64,000 nucleotides of DNA, taken from NCBI RefSeq assembly GCF_000346465.2, contig NC_034013.1, positions 15,069,757 to 15,133,756 on the forward strand, read 5' to 3'. Shown piece after piece: positions 25,301-36,766 of this stretch (positions are counted from its first letter, which is position 1; the number at the start of each line of letters is the position of its first letter). Source of the DNA: Prunus persica. Its lineage: Eukaryota; Streptophyta; Magnoliopsida; Rosales; Rosaceae. Both the position numbers and the translations under genes were made by a program. The notes beneath the pieces are model-generated. The model ran no database searches. It saw only the letters and a program-made list of their open reading frames with translations, and was not told where the DNA came from.

Positions 25301-27691
25301 AAGTTGAGCATGACTTCATGCAATTTACTTACGGTTAAAATTCAGATACGAAAACTGAATGTAAAATGCACAACTCGTTTCAATCTTGTATTGATAATTT
25401 GATACACAACCCATTCTACTTTTTTATCTTTGCTATTACCATCTTTCTCTGCTTTGGTTGACAGTGAAATGTGCTTGTTTTCAGGCACTTTTACAGTCTG
25501 TTCCTGCGGGGAGGCTGGTAGTCCTCGATCTGTTTGCTGAAGTGAAACCCATATGGATTACTACAGAGCAGTTTTATGGTGTTCCTTACATATGGAAAGT
25601 CATATGTCCATTTTGAAGATTAAGTTGCTATAAAGTCCTTTTTTTTGGGGTCAAATGCTATAAAGTCCTTTTGTGTATACTAAAGAGGGACATTTTAAGT
25701 TCATCCATGCTGTTTTGTTCTTCCCATCTAGATTCTTATTTGATTTGTTTGATTTCTGCATTACAGGTGTATGCTGCACAATTTTGCAGGAAACGTTGAA
25801 ATGTACGGAGTTTTGGATGCGATAGCGTCTGGACCAATTGATGCTCGTACAAGTGAAAACTCAACAATGGCATGTTTATCCATCCATAAATTTTTTGCTT
25901 ATAATGAAGATATTATAAATTGTTTGTTAATCTTCCATTAGGCTCTGCAGCCACACAATGTTAAATTCCTTTGTTTAAATTAACTTATTGGTCTTATTCT
26001 AGTCTCCTCTGATACTTGATAGATTTAAAAAATGATATATTTCATACTGTATCTATTACTTTTCTGAAGGTTGGTGTCGGAATGTCAATGGAAGGTATAG
26101 AACAAAACCCGATTGTTTATGATCTCATGTCTGAGATGGCCTTTCAACACAACAAAGTTGATGCTAAGGTAACGTCAAGTTATTTCCTAATCCTGTTGAA
26201 ATTTAGGACACCTACTGTTTTCATTTCCCTCTACCATCACCCTATAGTTGTGATTTGTATTGTAACTGATGAGTAGGGGGGATGATTTGCAAATAAAATT
26301 TAAAAACTATTCATTCCTTCCTATTTCAGGCCTGGATTGATCAATATTCTGCAAGACGTTATGGCCGTTCAGTTCCTTCAATACAAGATGCCTGGAATAT
26401 ATTATATCACACCCTCTATAACTGCACCGACGGTGCCTATGTAAAGTTCCCTATATTCTTTTGCATATCTTCATCTGTAAGATTGCGTTGGCATGATCTT
26501 GTTCCCACACATCTTTTCCTATGAAAACAGGACAAAAATAGGGATGTAATTGTGGCATTTCCCGACGTTGATCCATCCTTTATATCAATACCACCTGAAG
26601 CGTTTCAACCAAATGAGAACCCAGTGGCAGGGAGAGCAGTTCTAAAGGAAATAACCGATTCATTTGACCAACCTCATTTATGGTATTCAACATCTGAAGT
26701 GATACATGCTTTAGATATTTTTATTGCAAGTGGAGATGAACTCTCAGAAAGTAGTGCTTACAGGTTAGCCCTTTTTACTCTCAACTGGTACCACATACAC
26801 AACTCTTTACAGTGTCCGTTGTACTTAAAATTTTCATTTTAATTAATTTTATTTGCCATTTTAACTGGTCTCAGGTATGACCTTGTGGACCTGACTAGAC
26901 AAGCTTTAGCTAAGTATGCAAACCAGCTATTTCTAAAGGTCATAGAAGCTTATCAGTTTAATGATGCCATCGGAGTGGCTCGCCGCAGCCAGAAGTTTTT
27001 GGGTCTAGTTGAAGACATGGACACACTCTTAGCCTGCCATGATGGATTTCTCCTAGGACCTTGGTTAGAAAGCGCAAAGAAACTCGCCCAAGATGAAGAA
27101 CAGGAAAAGCAGGTTTGAATCCCAATTGAACTATCATCTAACAAAACTCATGTCATCAAAAAAGACAAAACTTAAAGAATTGATTTGATATAAAATGCAG
27201 TTTGAATGGAATGCTAGAACTCAGATAACTATGTGGTTTGACAACACAAAGGAGGAAGCAAGTCTGCTTCGCGACTATGGTATGACAAATGGTGACGCCT
27301 TAAGAATTCATATCCTGCAATCTTTTACTGTAGAAACATTGAACTGTCTGTCTGCATGCAAATATTGCTGTAAAACTGGTGTTTTTTTTTTCTTCATGTA
27401 GGAAATAAGTATTGGAGTGGGCTTCTGCGAGATTATTATGGCCCTCGAGCAGCTATATATTTTAAGTATTTAACACAAAGCTTGGAGTGGGGCAGTGAGT
27501 TTCGGTTGAAGGACTGGAGGAGAGAGTGGATAAAGCTTACAAATGATTGGCAAAACAGCAGGAAGGAATTTCCTGTGAAAAGTAGTGGAAATGCTCTCAA
27601 CACGTCCAGATGGCTTTTTGATAAGTATTTAGGATCAAGTGCTGAAAACATACAATCCCGGCATGGAGCTGCCACTGAGATTGTAATATAA
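22321..27691 (+). CDS. Alpha-N-acetylglucosaminidase (NAGLU, GH89)
   Basis: Nineteen exons give 827 residues: 22321-22563, 22727-22803, 22949-23160, 23287-23408, 23516-23601, 23678-23772, 23887-23968, 24184-24290, 24403-24433, 24784-24901, 25048-25095, 25485-25594, 25767-25869, 26070-26168, 26330-26440, 26531-26763, 26875-27112, 27201-27279, 27402-27691. A signal-peptide-like hydrophobic stretch (about 12-30) is followed by the GH89 fold. The two catalytic Glu fall in CDTFDE (about E357) and LDLFAE (about E426), matching human E316 and E446. GH89 removes terminal GlcNAc in vacuole/lysosome or wall; Arabidopsis CYL1 (At5g13690) is the relative. Exon 12 ends without a GT donor (TATG|gaaagt), and intron 13 has a GC donor. 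All other phases join cleanly. Confidence 0.9.
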
Positions 27692-30546
27692 TATATTTGG
27701 ATTGGAAGACTTCGTGAGTAATTTACAACTCATTTTAATTTTAAATAAAGTTGTAGAAAACTTATACAACTTAAAAAGGTATTAGTGTTGTTCAATTTTT
27801 ACCATTGCTTGCACAAAATGGAAATCTCCTGATTGACCTTTTCTTTTATTTATTTTATTTTGCTTTCTTTCTTTGGTGAAATTTAACCCATTTCGGTAAC
27901 AGAAGTATTGAAGTCACATTTACCCTATTTCTATAATAGCCTAATCATAAGCAATTGGGTTTTTTATTTATTTATTTATAACAAATTGAGATTTTCAGGA
28001 GTGAAATTCGAATTCAGATGTAAAGGGGCAGCCATAGTGGCTTAACCAACTAATCTGAAATATGATGCATCATGCATGGTCAATAGATTCAATTCCTATC
28101 CATCGTTTGTCCTATTTTATTTTCATTATTTATAAGTAAATATGCCATAAATTAATTGTTCATTTTGATACTTTTCTTCCAAATAGTTAGTTCGAATCTC
28201 TCATCGCACAAACACACAAACACTTACATATTCCGTGAATATAAGCAATCTTTACTAATCACATGAGAAACAATTTAAACTACAAGATCAATCTTTTAAT
28301 TTGGCCAAAGTTATTATTATTATTTTTTGGTAAAGATGCTTTATTAAATATCATAAGAGTATACAGCAGAGAGAATGACAACATCCAAAATCAGAAACAA
28401 GAGCATGATCTTAAAAAGATTTGTGGTCTGAAACAATAAACTACTGCCCAAAACAATACATCAAGCTAAACTGGATGGAGCAATAATGGGCTCGTTAAAA
28501 CTTTGCCTTTAAAAGCCCCCAAATGAAGGAAAATCCATTTAAAGAAAAAGAGGAATGTGTAAATGTGTTCTTTTCATTATTTTTCTCAGAAACCAAACAT
28601 AGCTTTCTTTTCTGTTCCTCTCTCTCTCTCTCTTTGGGGTTTTCTTGAATCATTCAAGTTGAATGTGTAAATGTGCAACGTTTTTTTGCAGGAAATCTGC
28701 CCGTACTGATATCACATAGCTGGATCAATCTGACTTCAGGTTAACCTCTCTGTTTCTCTCTAAGTACTCATGGATTCATATTGCCAATTCTTCCAGCTCT
28801 GTTTGTATGCATACAAAACTATTTGTTTTTTTATTTATTTATGCGACATGGACATAATTGTTGCTGATATTTTTGTTTTTTGTTTTTTTTTTAAAGTCGA
28901 CTGCCTAGGGTCTCCATTTTATATAAATCTCTGTATATAATATATATATATATATATTGGTCAAGATATATTTTTAAATTGTACTATAGTCAACATTAAT
29001 AATATTAGGCCCAAGTATTGGTTATAAAAAAAAAACCCAATTATTCACTTTAAAACTAAAAAGAGAAAACTTAATATAAAAAGGAAACGTAGTTTAATCA
29101 GGTAACCTACTAGCACATACCTTAACCCAAAAAAAAAAAACTAGTTGCATAAATATATGCAGAGCTCTACAAAAGGAAAAGAAACAAAAAAACAAGCACT
29201 TTATTGAATATCAGCATATATGAAATCTACTGTGCTCGACGTAAGGAAAAAAAAAGCACTTTATTGGAACATGTAGAAAGAAGGTTTTCAAAGTTGAAGT
29301 TGATCAAATTTTACCTTCGGTCAACTATGTCACAAGAAAGATAAAATGGTTTAGCTATGTAATTCATTGAAAAAGACATTGTAGAAAAACTTAATTATGT
29401 AAAATTAATTGATATTTTTGCATCAAAAAATGTAAAACGAGTGATATTTTGATTAATTTAATAAAGTTATATGAATTATATTTTTTATGTTTATTTTTAG
29501 GTTACAATTGTGACTTTTAGTTCATAATTTTTTTATATAAAAAAAAATCATATAAGTATATCTATATATAAAGCAAAAGGCAGAGAATGATGAAACATTC
29601 AAAATGCCAAAAAATGTCATTGGTTAATGCAAACATTTTCACACTTTTGCATATTAAAAAAAATTAAAACTAAAAGAAAAATCAGATAATGTATCATATT
29701 TTTTATGGAACACAACTACCCATTATCTTTTTTAATTCTAAAATAAATTTAAATTTTTTTTAAAAAAGCATTTCGCAGGCGCTGAAGAGTGTACGGAGAC
29801 ACTAGTATATATATATAGAGAAAAAGTGGAAGGCCACATTTTGGTGGTTCTTCTAGGGCCTCCAAAACCTTAGAACCACCGCTGATTTATAGTACAAACG
29901 AGTAAACCCTAATCAAGCACATTAAAGTTTGGAAATTCTAATTGTGGAAGGTGTGCAAAATTATAAGCTTAGGTATAATTTCATAGCTTCAGTTTAATCC
30001 TCTTTCATTAATGTTATACATTCATGATTGACACATCGCAGGGAGGGTGTTAAAGTGCTGACAATGACATTGAGAGGGTGTCTTTGTAACTGAAGTTTGT
30101 AATGCACATCGTTATAGATGCTTACCCACCAACGAATTCCATTAACACTCAGAAATCTAGAAGATTGATTGAAAATCAGAGAGTATGTCTTCGGAACTAA
30201 GTTTATATCTCCCAACCATCTATCTGTCTTTTGAGGGGGTTTATGTTTTTTTTTTTTTTTCATCTATTTTCTGTCTTTGGTTCAACAAATACAACCCATA
30301 TTCTGAAATCTGGTTAACCAAGCAAATACAGACCACAATATACACACAGAAAAATATGTCTCAAATCAATCACCAAATAAGAAACACAGATGTTTCGGCG
30401 AAACAAGCATATGCGACACCAAAGTGCCCACCATGCCATGAATCCTTTTGGCACTCTTCTCTCTTGCAGTCCCTCCATCAAAGCAACCATTGGTTTCAAC
30501 CGTAATTACTAGACAAACAAAATCCAAGACTAAGAAGTTCAGTTTA
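27692..30546. other. Intergenic spacer with Helitron-like element
   Basis: About 2.8 kb of AT-rich DNA without a supported gene. It includes a CT tract at 28619-28633, an (AT)n tract at 28937-28960, a Helitron-like element (29561-29805) and a short hairpin at 29843-29880 (GGTGGTTCT ... AGAACCACC). The right part (about 30440-30546) is similar to DNA following the plus-strand kelch gene near 34870, so it is the 3' untranslated region of the minus-strand kelch gene. Confidence 0.55.
29561..29805 (+). mobile_element. Small non-autonomous Helitron-like element
   Basis: The element starts with TCTATATATAAAGC and ends with CTAG, inserted between A (29560) and T (29806), as plant Helitrons are. A short stem AGTGT/ACACT (29788-29792 and 29799-29803) lies at the 3' end, but it overlaps the CTAG terminus instead of sitting about 10 bases upstream as usual. 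It has no coding capacity at 245 bases. Confidence 0.45.
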
Positions 30547-32520
30547 TTACTCAACATATGGAGCATCAACACACTTCTTGCACTTGTGACAGTTTTTGTG
30601 CCCTTGTTGGCCGATGAGGGCACAAAAAACCACATAGCAAATCACCCAAACTGTACCAAAAAATTTGACATGACTGATAAAGGACCTAGATTAAATCGGT
30701 TTTCCCAATGGAAACAAAAAAAATATATTCAGGTATCACAGCTGCAGGTAGCTTAGGCATCGAGAAACTCTTCTTCCTCCCATATATTTTTCCTTTTCCC
30801 TTTCAAAATATCTCCAAGTAATTTAATTACGAGTGATGTGAGGATGGTAACTTACCTTGCACTTTGTTTCTACACTCTCCTTCTCTTCTTCGGGTTCAAA
30901 ATCCTCGCACTCACTTAGTCAAAATAATCATAAACCATGTTACATACAAAATGTAAGAGAATCCAAATGTTATAGATGAAAACACAAAAATGTGAAGGAA
31001 ACTTACGGTGCGAAGCTGAATGTAATATAGAAAGTACCAGAGTGACTAACATCCACATGAAAAACAGTTGAATCTAAGGTCTTGATACAACTTCCTTCTT
31101 CTCCAACAACAATTTGAAACGTGGTTATACAAAGATATTGACGACAATCAATTTCATCGTTCTGGGCAGTTCGGATATGACAAAAATCATTGTTCCCCAA
31201 ATGAACCAAATACTCTGTTTGCTTAGCACCACATGTAAATGGCCCACCCCGAACCTCCAGGCCCTGCAATCTTAATGGTGCGTTTAGTGAACAAGCAAAA
31301 TCACCTTCATCCATCTTTAAGAAGAAGGAGAATGCTAGAATGTTCGTTCCATATTGAGATAAGGCATAGATAGTCTTGCCTACAACCACGGCCCTCCCTC
31401 GGAAAGGAACAAAAGCATAAGTGTCAATTTTCACTTCACGCCATACACTTGTACTCACATGAAAAGCTGCGACTTTGAACCGCCGCTCATTGCAGTCACA
31501 CATTGAAAACAAAATAAAGCCATAGCAAACGGCATGACCAACTATATGCATATTGGCAGGATACGTAGAATAAAATGGAAAATTAGGCAGAGGCGTCCAC
31601 AGATTTGTAGCAGGATCGTAACTGTCAAAGGATAGTTTTTCGGGGTGTACTGGAGCTGCAAGATGATAAAGTTTCCCATACGCAGAAACAATGACCCCAG
31701 CCCGCTTAGAAGCTCCCGGGGGCACAAATGAAGCCACTGACAAACTCTTCGTGTTAATAGCATATCCATGCAGTGTCTTGTGCGTAATATCGTTCTCTAG
31801 GAGTATAAATAACTGGGAGCGGCTGAAAATCCTCGCCGTCTGAATCGCATAACGACCAAATAACTTGACTATAGGTTCAAGTAGTTGGGGTTCATGAGTG
31901 ACTCCTTCTCTTCCGGCACCACCGCCCCTATGGTCTTCTCCTCCTCGTTTTAATTTTATTTCAAATACTGCACCACTGTATGGGGGTTCAACATACTTCA
32001 CCACTACAAACATAGAACTGGCTTTCCCCTGATTTGCCATCCTCGATGTATGGTCCCCCACCATGGGCATGCTGGACAGAGATATATATATAGAACATGT
32101 CATGTTAATATTTTCAAACACCTAGCTACCTAGAGAGAATAATTAATCAAGCAAGGTCAAAGCCACAACGAGAGAAAACTTAAGCAAACAGTGGGGGAGA
32201 GAGAGAGAGAGAGAGAGAATTTATGTAAAACAAACATTAATCCAGTAAGCCATGCCGCTGACTGACCTTGGGTAAGGATTAACAATGTTGTTGTCGTTGT
32301 TTGTACTGTTGTAGACAATCAGCGGGATATTTGGAGAGGTCGTTTCTTCTATTAGGCGAATCACCTCCTTTCTCAGTTTGTATTTCTCGAGATCAACGGC
32401 GTTTATGGCTTCCCTGATCTCCCGAAACCAGGCGTAGAGCTCATCTCGCCGTACAGTCATCTTTATTAGTTGGTCCTGAAGATCTTCAGCCGAGGTGAGC
32501 TCAGCAACGAGACTCTCCAT
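30547..32520 (-). CDS. Kelch-like beta-propeller protein of unknown function (copy A)
   Basis: Exon 1 (32520-32267) encodes MESLVAELTSAEDLQDQLIK and a coiled-coil-like segment ending PYPR. Exon 2 (32071-31007) encodes the propeller, and exon 3 (30913-30856) an acidic tail (ECEDFEPEEEKES). Phases join cleanly (2, 2, 0). Kelch-like turns include YDPATNLW, FHVSTSVWREV and VVVGKTIYALS. The last exon is unresolved: one option is 30582-30547 (ending DAPYVE), about 470 residues in all; another acceptor near 30755 gives a different tail. The gene is paralogous to copy B at 32980-34817 and faces away from it. Function, localisation and partners are unknown. No F-box is visible. Confidence 0.75.
32197..32218. 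repeat. (GA)n microsatellite in kelch copy A intron 1
   Basis: About 11 GA units; CT on the coding strand, lying between exon 1 and exon 2. Copy B has a much longer CT tract in the same intron. Confidence 0.85.
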
Positions 32521-32979
32521 GATAGTATAGGAGGCTCTATTCTGCTCTCGTACGAGTTAGAACGTTACCTTAACCCAAACCCTAACCCTAAATTCAATTC
32601 AATTCATATGATTATATAAGCCTATAAGGGTTGGTTTCAAACAAGCTTAAGGAAACGCGGATTGTCTGTCCTGTCATATATATGCAATCCAATCCTCCTT
32701 TCTTTTTTGGTTGCCGTCTGAATGGCCCAAAAGACCTAGCTAGCCTCTCGACAGAGGCAGGCTCTTTATTCTAAGTTTGGAGTTTACGTTTTATACAACA
32801 TCCCTTTTTTAACTTTTTTTCTTCCCTTTTTGTTTTGGATCCAATATCCTTATTTACCAAAAGAAAAATCCAACATCCCTTTGCGTTTGAAATTAACGTA
32901 CCAAACCGTAAAAACCTTCTGCCGGTGCATACCCAACCCTAAATTCTCTTGTGCTTCAATTTAGCAGCAAAGGCCTATA
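32521..32979. promoter_or_regulatory. Shared (bidirectional) promoter region of the two kelch-like genes
   Basis: The two start codons are separated by 459 bases, so both 5' leaders and promoters must fit here. A double telo-box (AAACCCTAACCCTAAA, 32577-32592) lies near copy A and a single ACCCTAAA near copy B (about 32936). Telo-boxes are known in promoters of plant growth- and translation-linked genes. Whether transcription is coordinated is inference. Confidence 0.55.
32577..32592 (+). promoter_or_regulatory. Double telo-box
   Basis: AAACCCTAACCCTAAA, two overlapping plant telomere-type units, 57-72 bases upstream of the copy A start codon. Confidence 0.6.
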
Positions 32980-33414
32980 ATGGAGGGTAGGAATAAATCC
33001 CAAGCCTTCGCCTCCGCTGAGCTCACCTCGGGTGAAGATGTTGAGGACCTTCAGGGCAAGTTATCGGAGATCGAGAAAGCTCTAGCCGAGGCTGTTGGCC
33101 GGCGAGCCCAACTGGATCGTTTGTGGACATCAGTTTTGGAGGAGCTTCGCCCACTACGCGACAGAGTTGCTAGCGCCAAAATTGCTAGCGCGATTGTTGC
33201 TAGCGCCAGAGGAGCTTACCGAAGGTCAATGACTTGGTGGTTTTAATTTTTGTTTTGTCTGAGGTTTTCTCGCGTTGCTGCGTCTTTATTCAAAGATTCT
33301 CGCTTAGAAAATAACCAGCTTCTTCTAGTACATAAATAATATTCTTAAATTTGAATTGGTATATGAATCTATGCACGATTGTCTGGAACGTTGTTTCGAC
33401 TACTAACTTGATTT

Positions 33415-33480
<66 letters not shown>

Positions 33481-34817
33481 GCTTTCCCGCGGAGGGTGAA
33501 GCTAGAGCTGTGTTTTTAGTGGTGTCTTTTACTGGCGGCAAATATAGTGGAGCATTATATGAAGTAAAATTTAATAAAAAAGGAGAATATGTTGGTGGAG
33601 GAGTTAGTAATGAACCCCCACCTCTTGAACCCCCACTTCTTGAACCTGTAGCCAATTTCCCCGGTGGTTATATTATTCGGGGTGCGAGGATTTTCAACCG
33701 TGCCAAGTTATACCTACTTCCAGAGGAAACTATCGATGAAATTTTTGAACTTGAGAATCCCAAGTCACTGGATGGGTTTATGTTTGACACAAGTGCTGGG
33801 TCATTGCTACCTTTGAAGCCCCCTAAAGGTCCTAGGCCTTTTGGAGCTCTGGTTTCTGCGTATGGGAAACTCTATTATCTTGCATCTCCAAAATGCGACA
33901 GTTCACTTCCGGAGCCGTTCTTTGAGATGTATGATCCTTCTATTGATCGATGGGACGAAGTGCCTTGTTCTTATCCATTTATATGTGAGTATTGGGCTGA
34001 GTATTGGGACGATTTAGATATAGTTGGTTATGTTGTTTGCTATGGATTTATTTTGTTTTCAATGTGTGACCTCAATCAATCCCGTGCCCAAGTCATGGCT
34101 TTTGATGTAAGTACAAATAAATGGCATCAAGTGAAAGTTGATGGCATTCCTTTTCGGGGGAGGGGTGTGGTTGTAGGTAAAACTATCTATGCCTTATCTA
34201 GTATAGGGATTATGGCATTCACTGTTAAGATGGATGAAGGTGATGAAGGTTGTACTGCCTGTTCACTAAGCAAACCTTTAATATTACCTGGACTGGAGAT
34301 TATTGATTGGCCATTTAAATATGGTTTGACAGAATATTTGGTTCATTTGGGAAACCATGATTTTTGTCATGTTCGGACTGGCGAGCAGAAAAATTGTACT
34401 GATCGTCAGTATATTTGTATCACCATGTTTCAAATTGTTGTTGGAGAAGGAGGAAGCCATATCAAGACCTTAAATTCAACTATTTGTGCTGTGGATGTGA
34501 AGGACTCTATTTCTTTCTCACTCAATTTCAGCTTCTCACCGTAAGTTTCCTTCATGTTTCTTGTGTTTTCATATATAACATTAATTGTTTAAGTTTGGAT
34601 TAGGTTACATGTGCATGTAATGTGACCTTTATATTGTTTCTGATTATTGTGACTCAGTGAGAGCGATGATTTTGAACCGGAAGATGAAAGAATGACTGCT
34701 ATGAAGGCGAGAAGTATAAAAGCAGAAATAACAAGCACGAAAAAAGCCAAGCAGCAGGAAAACCGAATTCATGGAAAATGTAAAGAGAATATTACTGAAG
34801 AAAGCACTTCCTCTTAA
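32980..34817 (+). CDS. Kelch-like beta-propeller protein of unknown function (copy B)
   Basis: Three exons (32980-33224, 33482-34540, 34658-34817) give 487 residues with matching phases. Exon 1 encodes a charged, coiled-coil-like segment (AELTSGEDVEDLQGKLSEIE). Exon 2 encodes the propeller, with kelch-like YDPSIDRWDEV, FDVSTNKWHQV and VVVGKTIYALS. Exon 3 is a Lys/Glu-rich tail (SDDFEPEDER ...). The 3' splice site of intron 1 is preceded directly by a (CT)n tract that serves as polypyrimidine tract. After the TAA the same frame stays open for 12 more codons to TAG, and that stretch resembles the end of copy A (APPVE against APYVE), suggesting the stop is recent. Function is unknown. Confidence 0.82.
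33416..33478. repeat. (CT)n microsatellite abutting a 3' splice site
   Basis: About 31 CT units end two bases before the CAG acceptor of kelch copy B intron 1. It forms the whole visible polypyrimidine tract. Confidence 0.92.
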
Positions 34818-35893
34818 CCATTTACCTCTGTTGCTGCTCCACCTGTTGAGTAGTAAAGTGAACTTCTTAGTCTTGGATTTTATTTATCTTGTAAATTACG
34901 ATTGAAACCAGTGGTTGCTGATTTTGAACAATGCTTTGATGGGGGGATTTACGAATAGATTTGGGGAAGGCGATGATTTGTAGCTCAATTTTGATTACTA
35001 ACTCATGTTGCTGCTTAATATTGCTGACTGCTGTTATGGTGATTGAATTCTCAAATGAATTGCTGACTGCTGTTAAGGTTGTGTTGAAGATTTAGTTTAC
35101 ATTAAAAGCCAATTAAGAGAGAGGCAAAGCAAGAGAGAAGAGTGACAGGGCTGGGTTTGGGTAGGAAAATCAATTTGTTGGCTTCAGAAGGAGGAGGTGG
35201 GGTTGGTTGTTCGGTTTACGCCTGAAGAGTTGTCTCCAATTAAGAAATTCCAAGATCTGAGATATGATGCTCCCTCTGCAAATGTGTCAAGCTTTGGTCT
35301 CCAATCATAGTCTCTCAAAAAGGCTAAGTCAGCATCAGGTTGGTTGGAGCATTTTCAAGAGAAATGTTAAATTCAACACGAGACTCATTTCAATCGAAAT
35401 GTTAAATTCTACGCGAAGTAATATTTCTCTCTTGCTATTTTTTTAGTTGTTTGACTTTGTGACATTATTTCATTATTTTACTATTTTTTTTCAGTTAATG
35501 AACTTAGAAAGTAATCAGTCAATAAACACTATGTAATAAAATAATATTTTAATACTTAGTGACACCCACCTCACCGCCCACCGCCACAACTAAAGGCGAA
35601 AATTTTTATGAAAACATGTCTTACTAGTGATGACGCAATATTAAAAGCATGGTTTTGGAAATTTATAAAGCAAAAGGAGAGTTTCCTCCAAATTTATTCA
35701 GACTGCAAGGGGATTTGGGACTGGGTGATTTGGACTATACAGAAGGCTTTTGGGCTATCGCATATGAGACATTTGATTTCATATTTGAAGATTGGTTAAA
35801 AACGAAAGCATGTCGTAGCTCTATCAGGAATCAATTTGGAAATTTAGATCCAGGTGGCGCTCTCAATTGAAGTGAGTAAAGTATTTCATGCTT
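34818..35893. other. Spacer with an unrecognised open stretch
   Basis: 34818-34990 is the 3' region of kelch copy B and is similar to 30546-30440 on the other strand. At 35608-35870 two overlapping plus-strand frames are open; one reads YKAKGEFPPNLFRLQGDLG. I recognise neither, and the context (a patch of broken gene pieces) suggests a fragment. Confidence 0.4.
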
Positions 35894-36692
35894 GTTTTTG
35901 GGTCTAGTTGAAGACATGGACACACTCTTAGCCTGCCATGATGGATTTCTCCTAGGAACTTGGTTAGAAAGCGCAAAGAAACTCGCCCAAGATGAAGAAC
36001 AGGAAAAGCAGGTTTGAATCCTAGTTGAACTATCATCAAACTCATGTCATCAAAAAAGACAAAACTTTAAGAATTAATTGATTTGATATCAAATGCAGTT
36101 TGAATGGAATGCTAGAACTCAGATAACTATGTGGTTTGACAACACAAAGGAGGAAGCAAGTCTGCTTCGCGACTATGGTATGACAAAGGGTGATGCCTTA
36201 TAAGAATTCATATCCTGCAATCTTTTACTGTAGAAACATTGAACTGTCTGTCTGCATGCAAATATTGCTGTAAAACTTCTGTTTTTCTTTTTTCTTGTAG
36301 GAAACAAGTATTGGAGTGGGCTTCTGCAAAATTATTATGGCCCTCGAGCAGCTATATATTTTAAGTATTTAACACAAAGCTTAGAGGAGGGCAGTGAGTT
36401 TCGGTTGAAGGATTGGAGGAGGGAGTGGATAAAGCTTACAAATGATTGGCAAAACAGCAGGAAGGCATTCCCTGTGAAAAGTAGTGGAAATGCTCTCAGC
36501 ACATCCAGATGGCTTTTTGATAAGTATTTAGGATCAAGTGCTGACAACATATAATCCCTGAATGAAGCTGCTATTGAGATTGGAAGACTTTGTGAGTAAT
36601 GTACTACTCATTTTAATTTTAAATAAAGTTTTAGAAAACTTGTACAACTTATAAAAGTACCAGTGGTGTTTAATTTTACCATTGCTTGCATA
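35894..36692 (+). pseudogene. Partial duplicate of NAGLU 3' end (exons 17-19 with introns)
   Basis: This region repeats about 26996-27815 nearly base for base: the last part of exon 17 ([21 protein letters not shown]), intron 17, exon 18, intron 18, exon 19 and some 3' flank. Because introns are kept it is a DNA-level copy. Exon 19 ends early (DNI then TAA) and carries changes such as LEWGSE to LEEGSE. There is no start, signal peptide or catalytic region, so it cannot make an enzyme. It lies about 8.2 kb downstream of the intact gene in the same orientation. Confidence 0.92.
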
Positions 36693-36766
36693 TGGGATTT
36701 GATTCAGTTAGCACAAACAGTAGCTCATTCCTTATAACTGGAATGTGTTCTTCCTCTAAGCTTTAA

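Noticed and set aside
28000..28110. Possible SINE (GTGGCTTAACCAACTAATC ... GATTCAATTCC)
   Set aside because: The A-box fit is poor and there is no clear tail, so I did not list it.
30448..30756. 102-codon plus-strand frame downstream of kelch copy A
   Set aside because: It lies antisense to the kelch 3' region, which is homologous to the 3' region of copy B; no conserved protein recognised.
33483..33490. TTTCCCGC E2F-like site
   Set aside because: It lies inside kelch copy B coding sequence at the start of exon 2; a chance match is likely. A similar match at 22335 is in NAGLU coding sequence.
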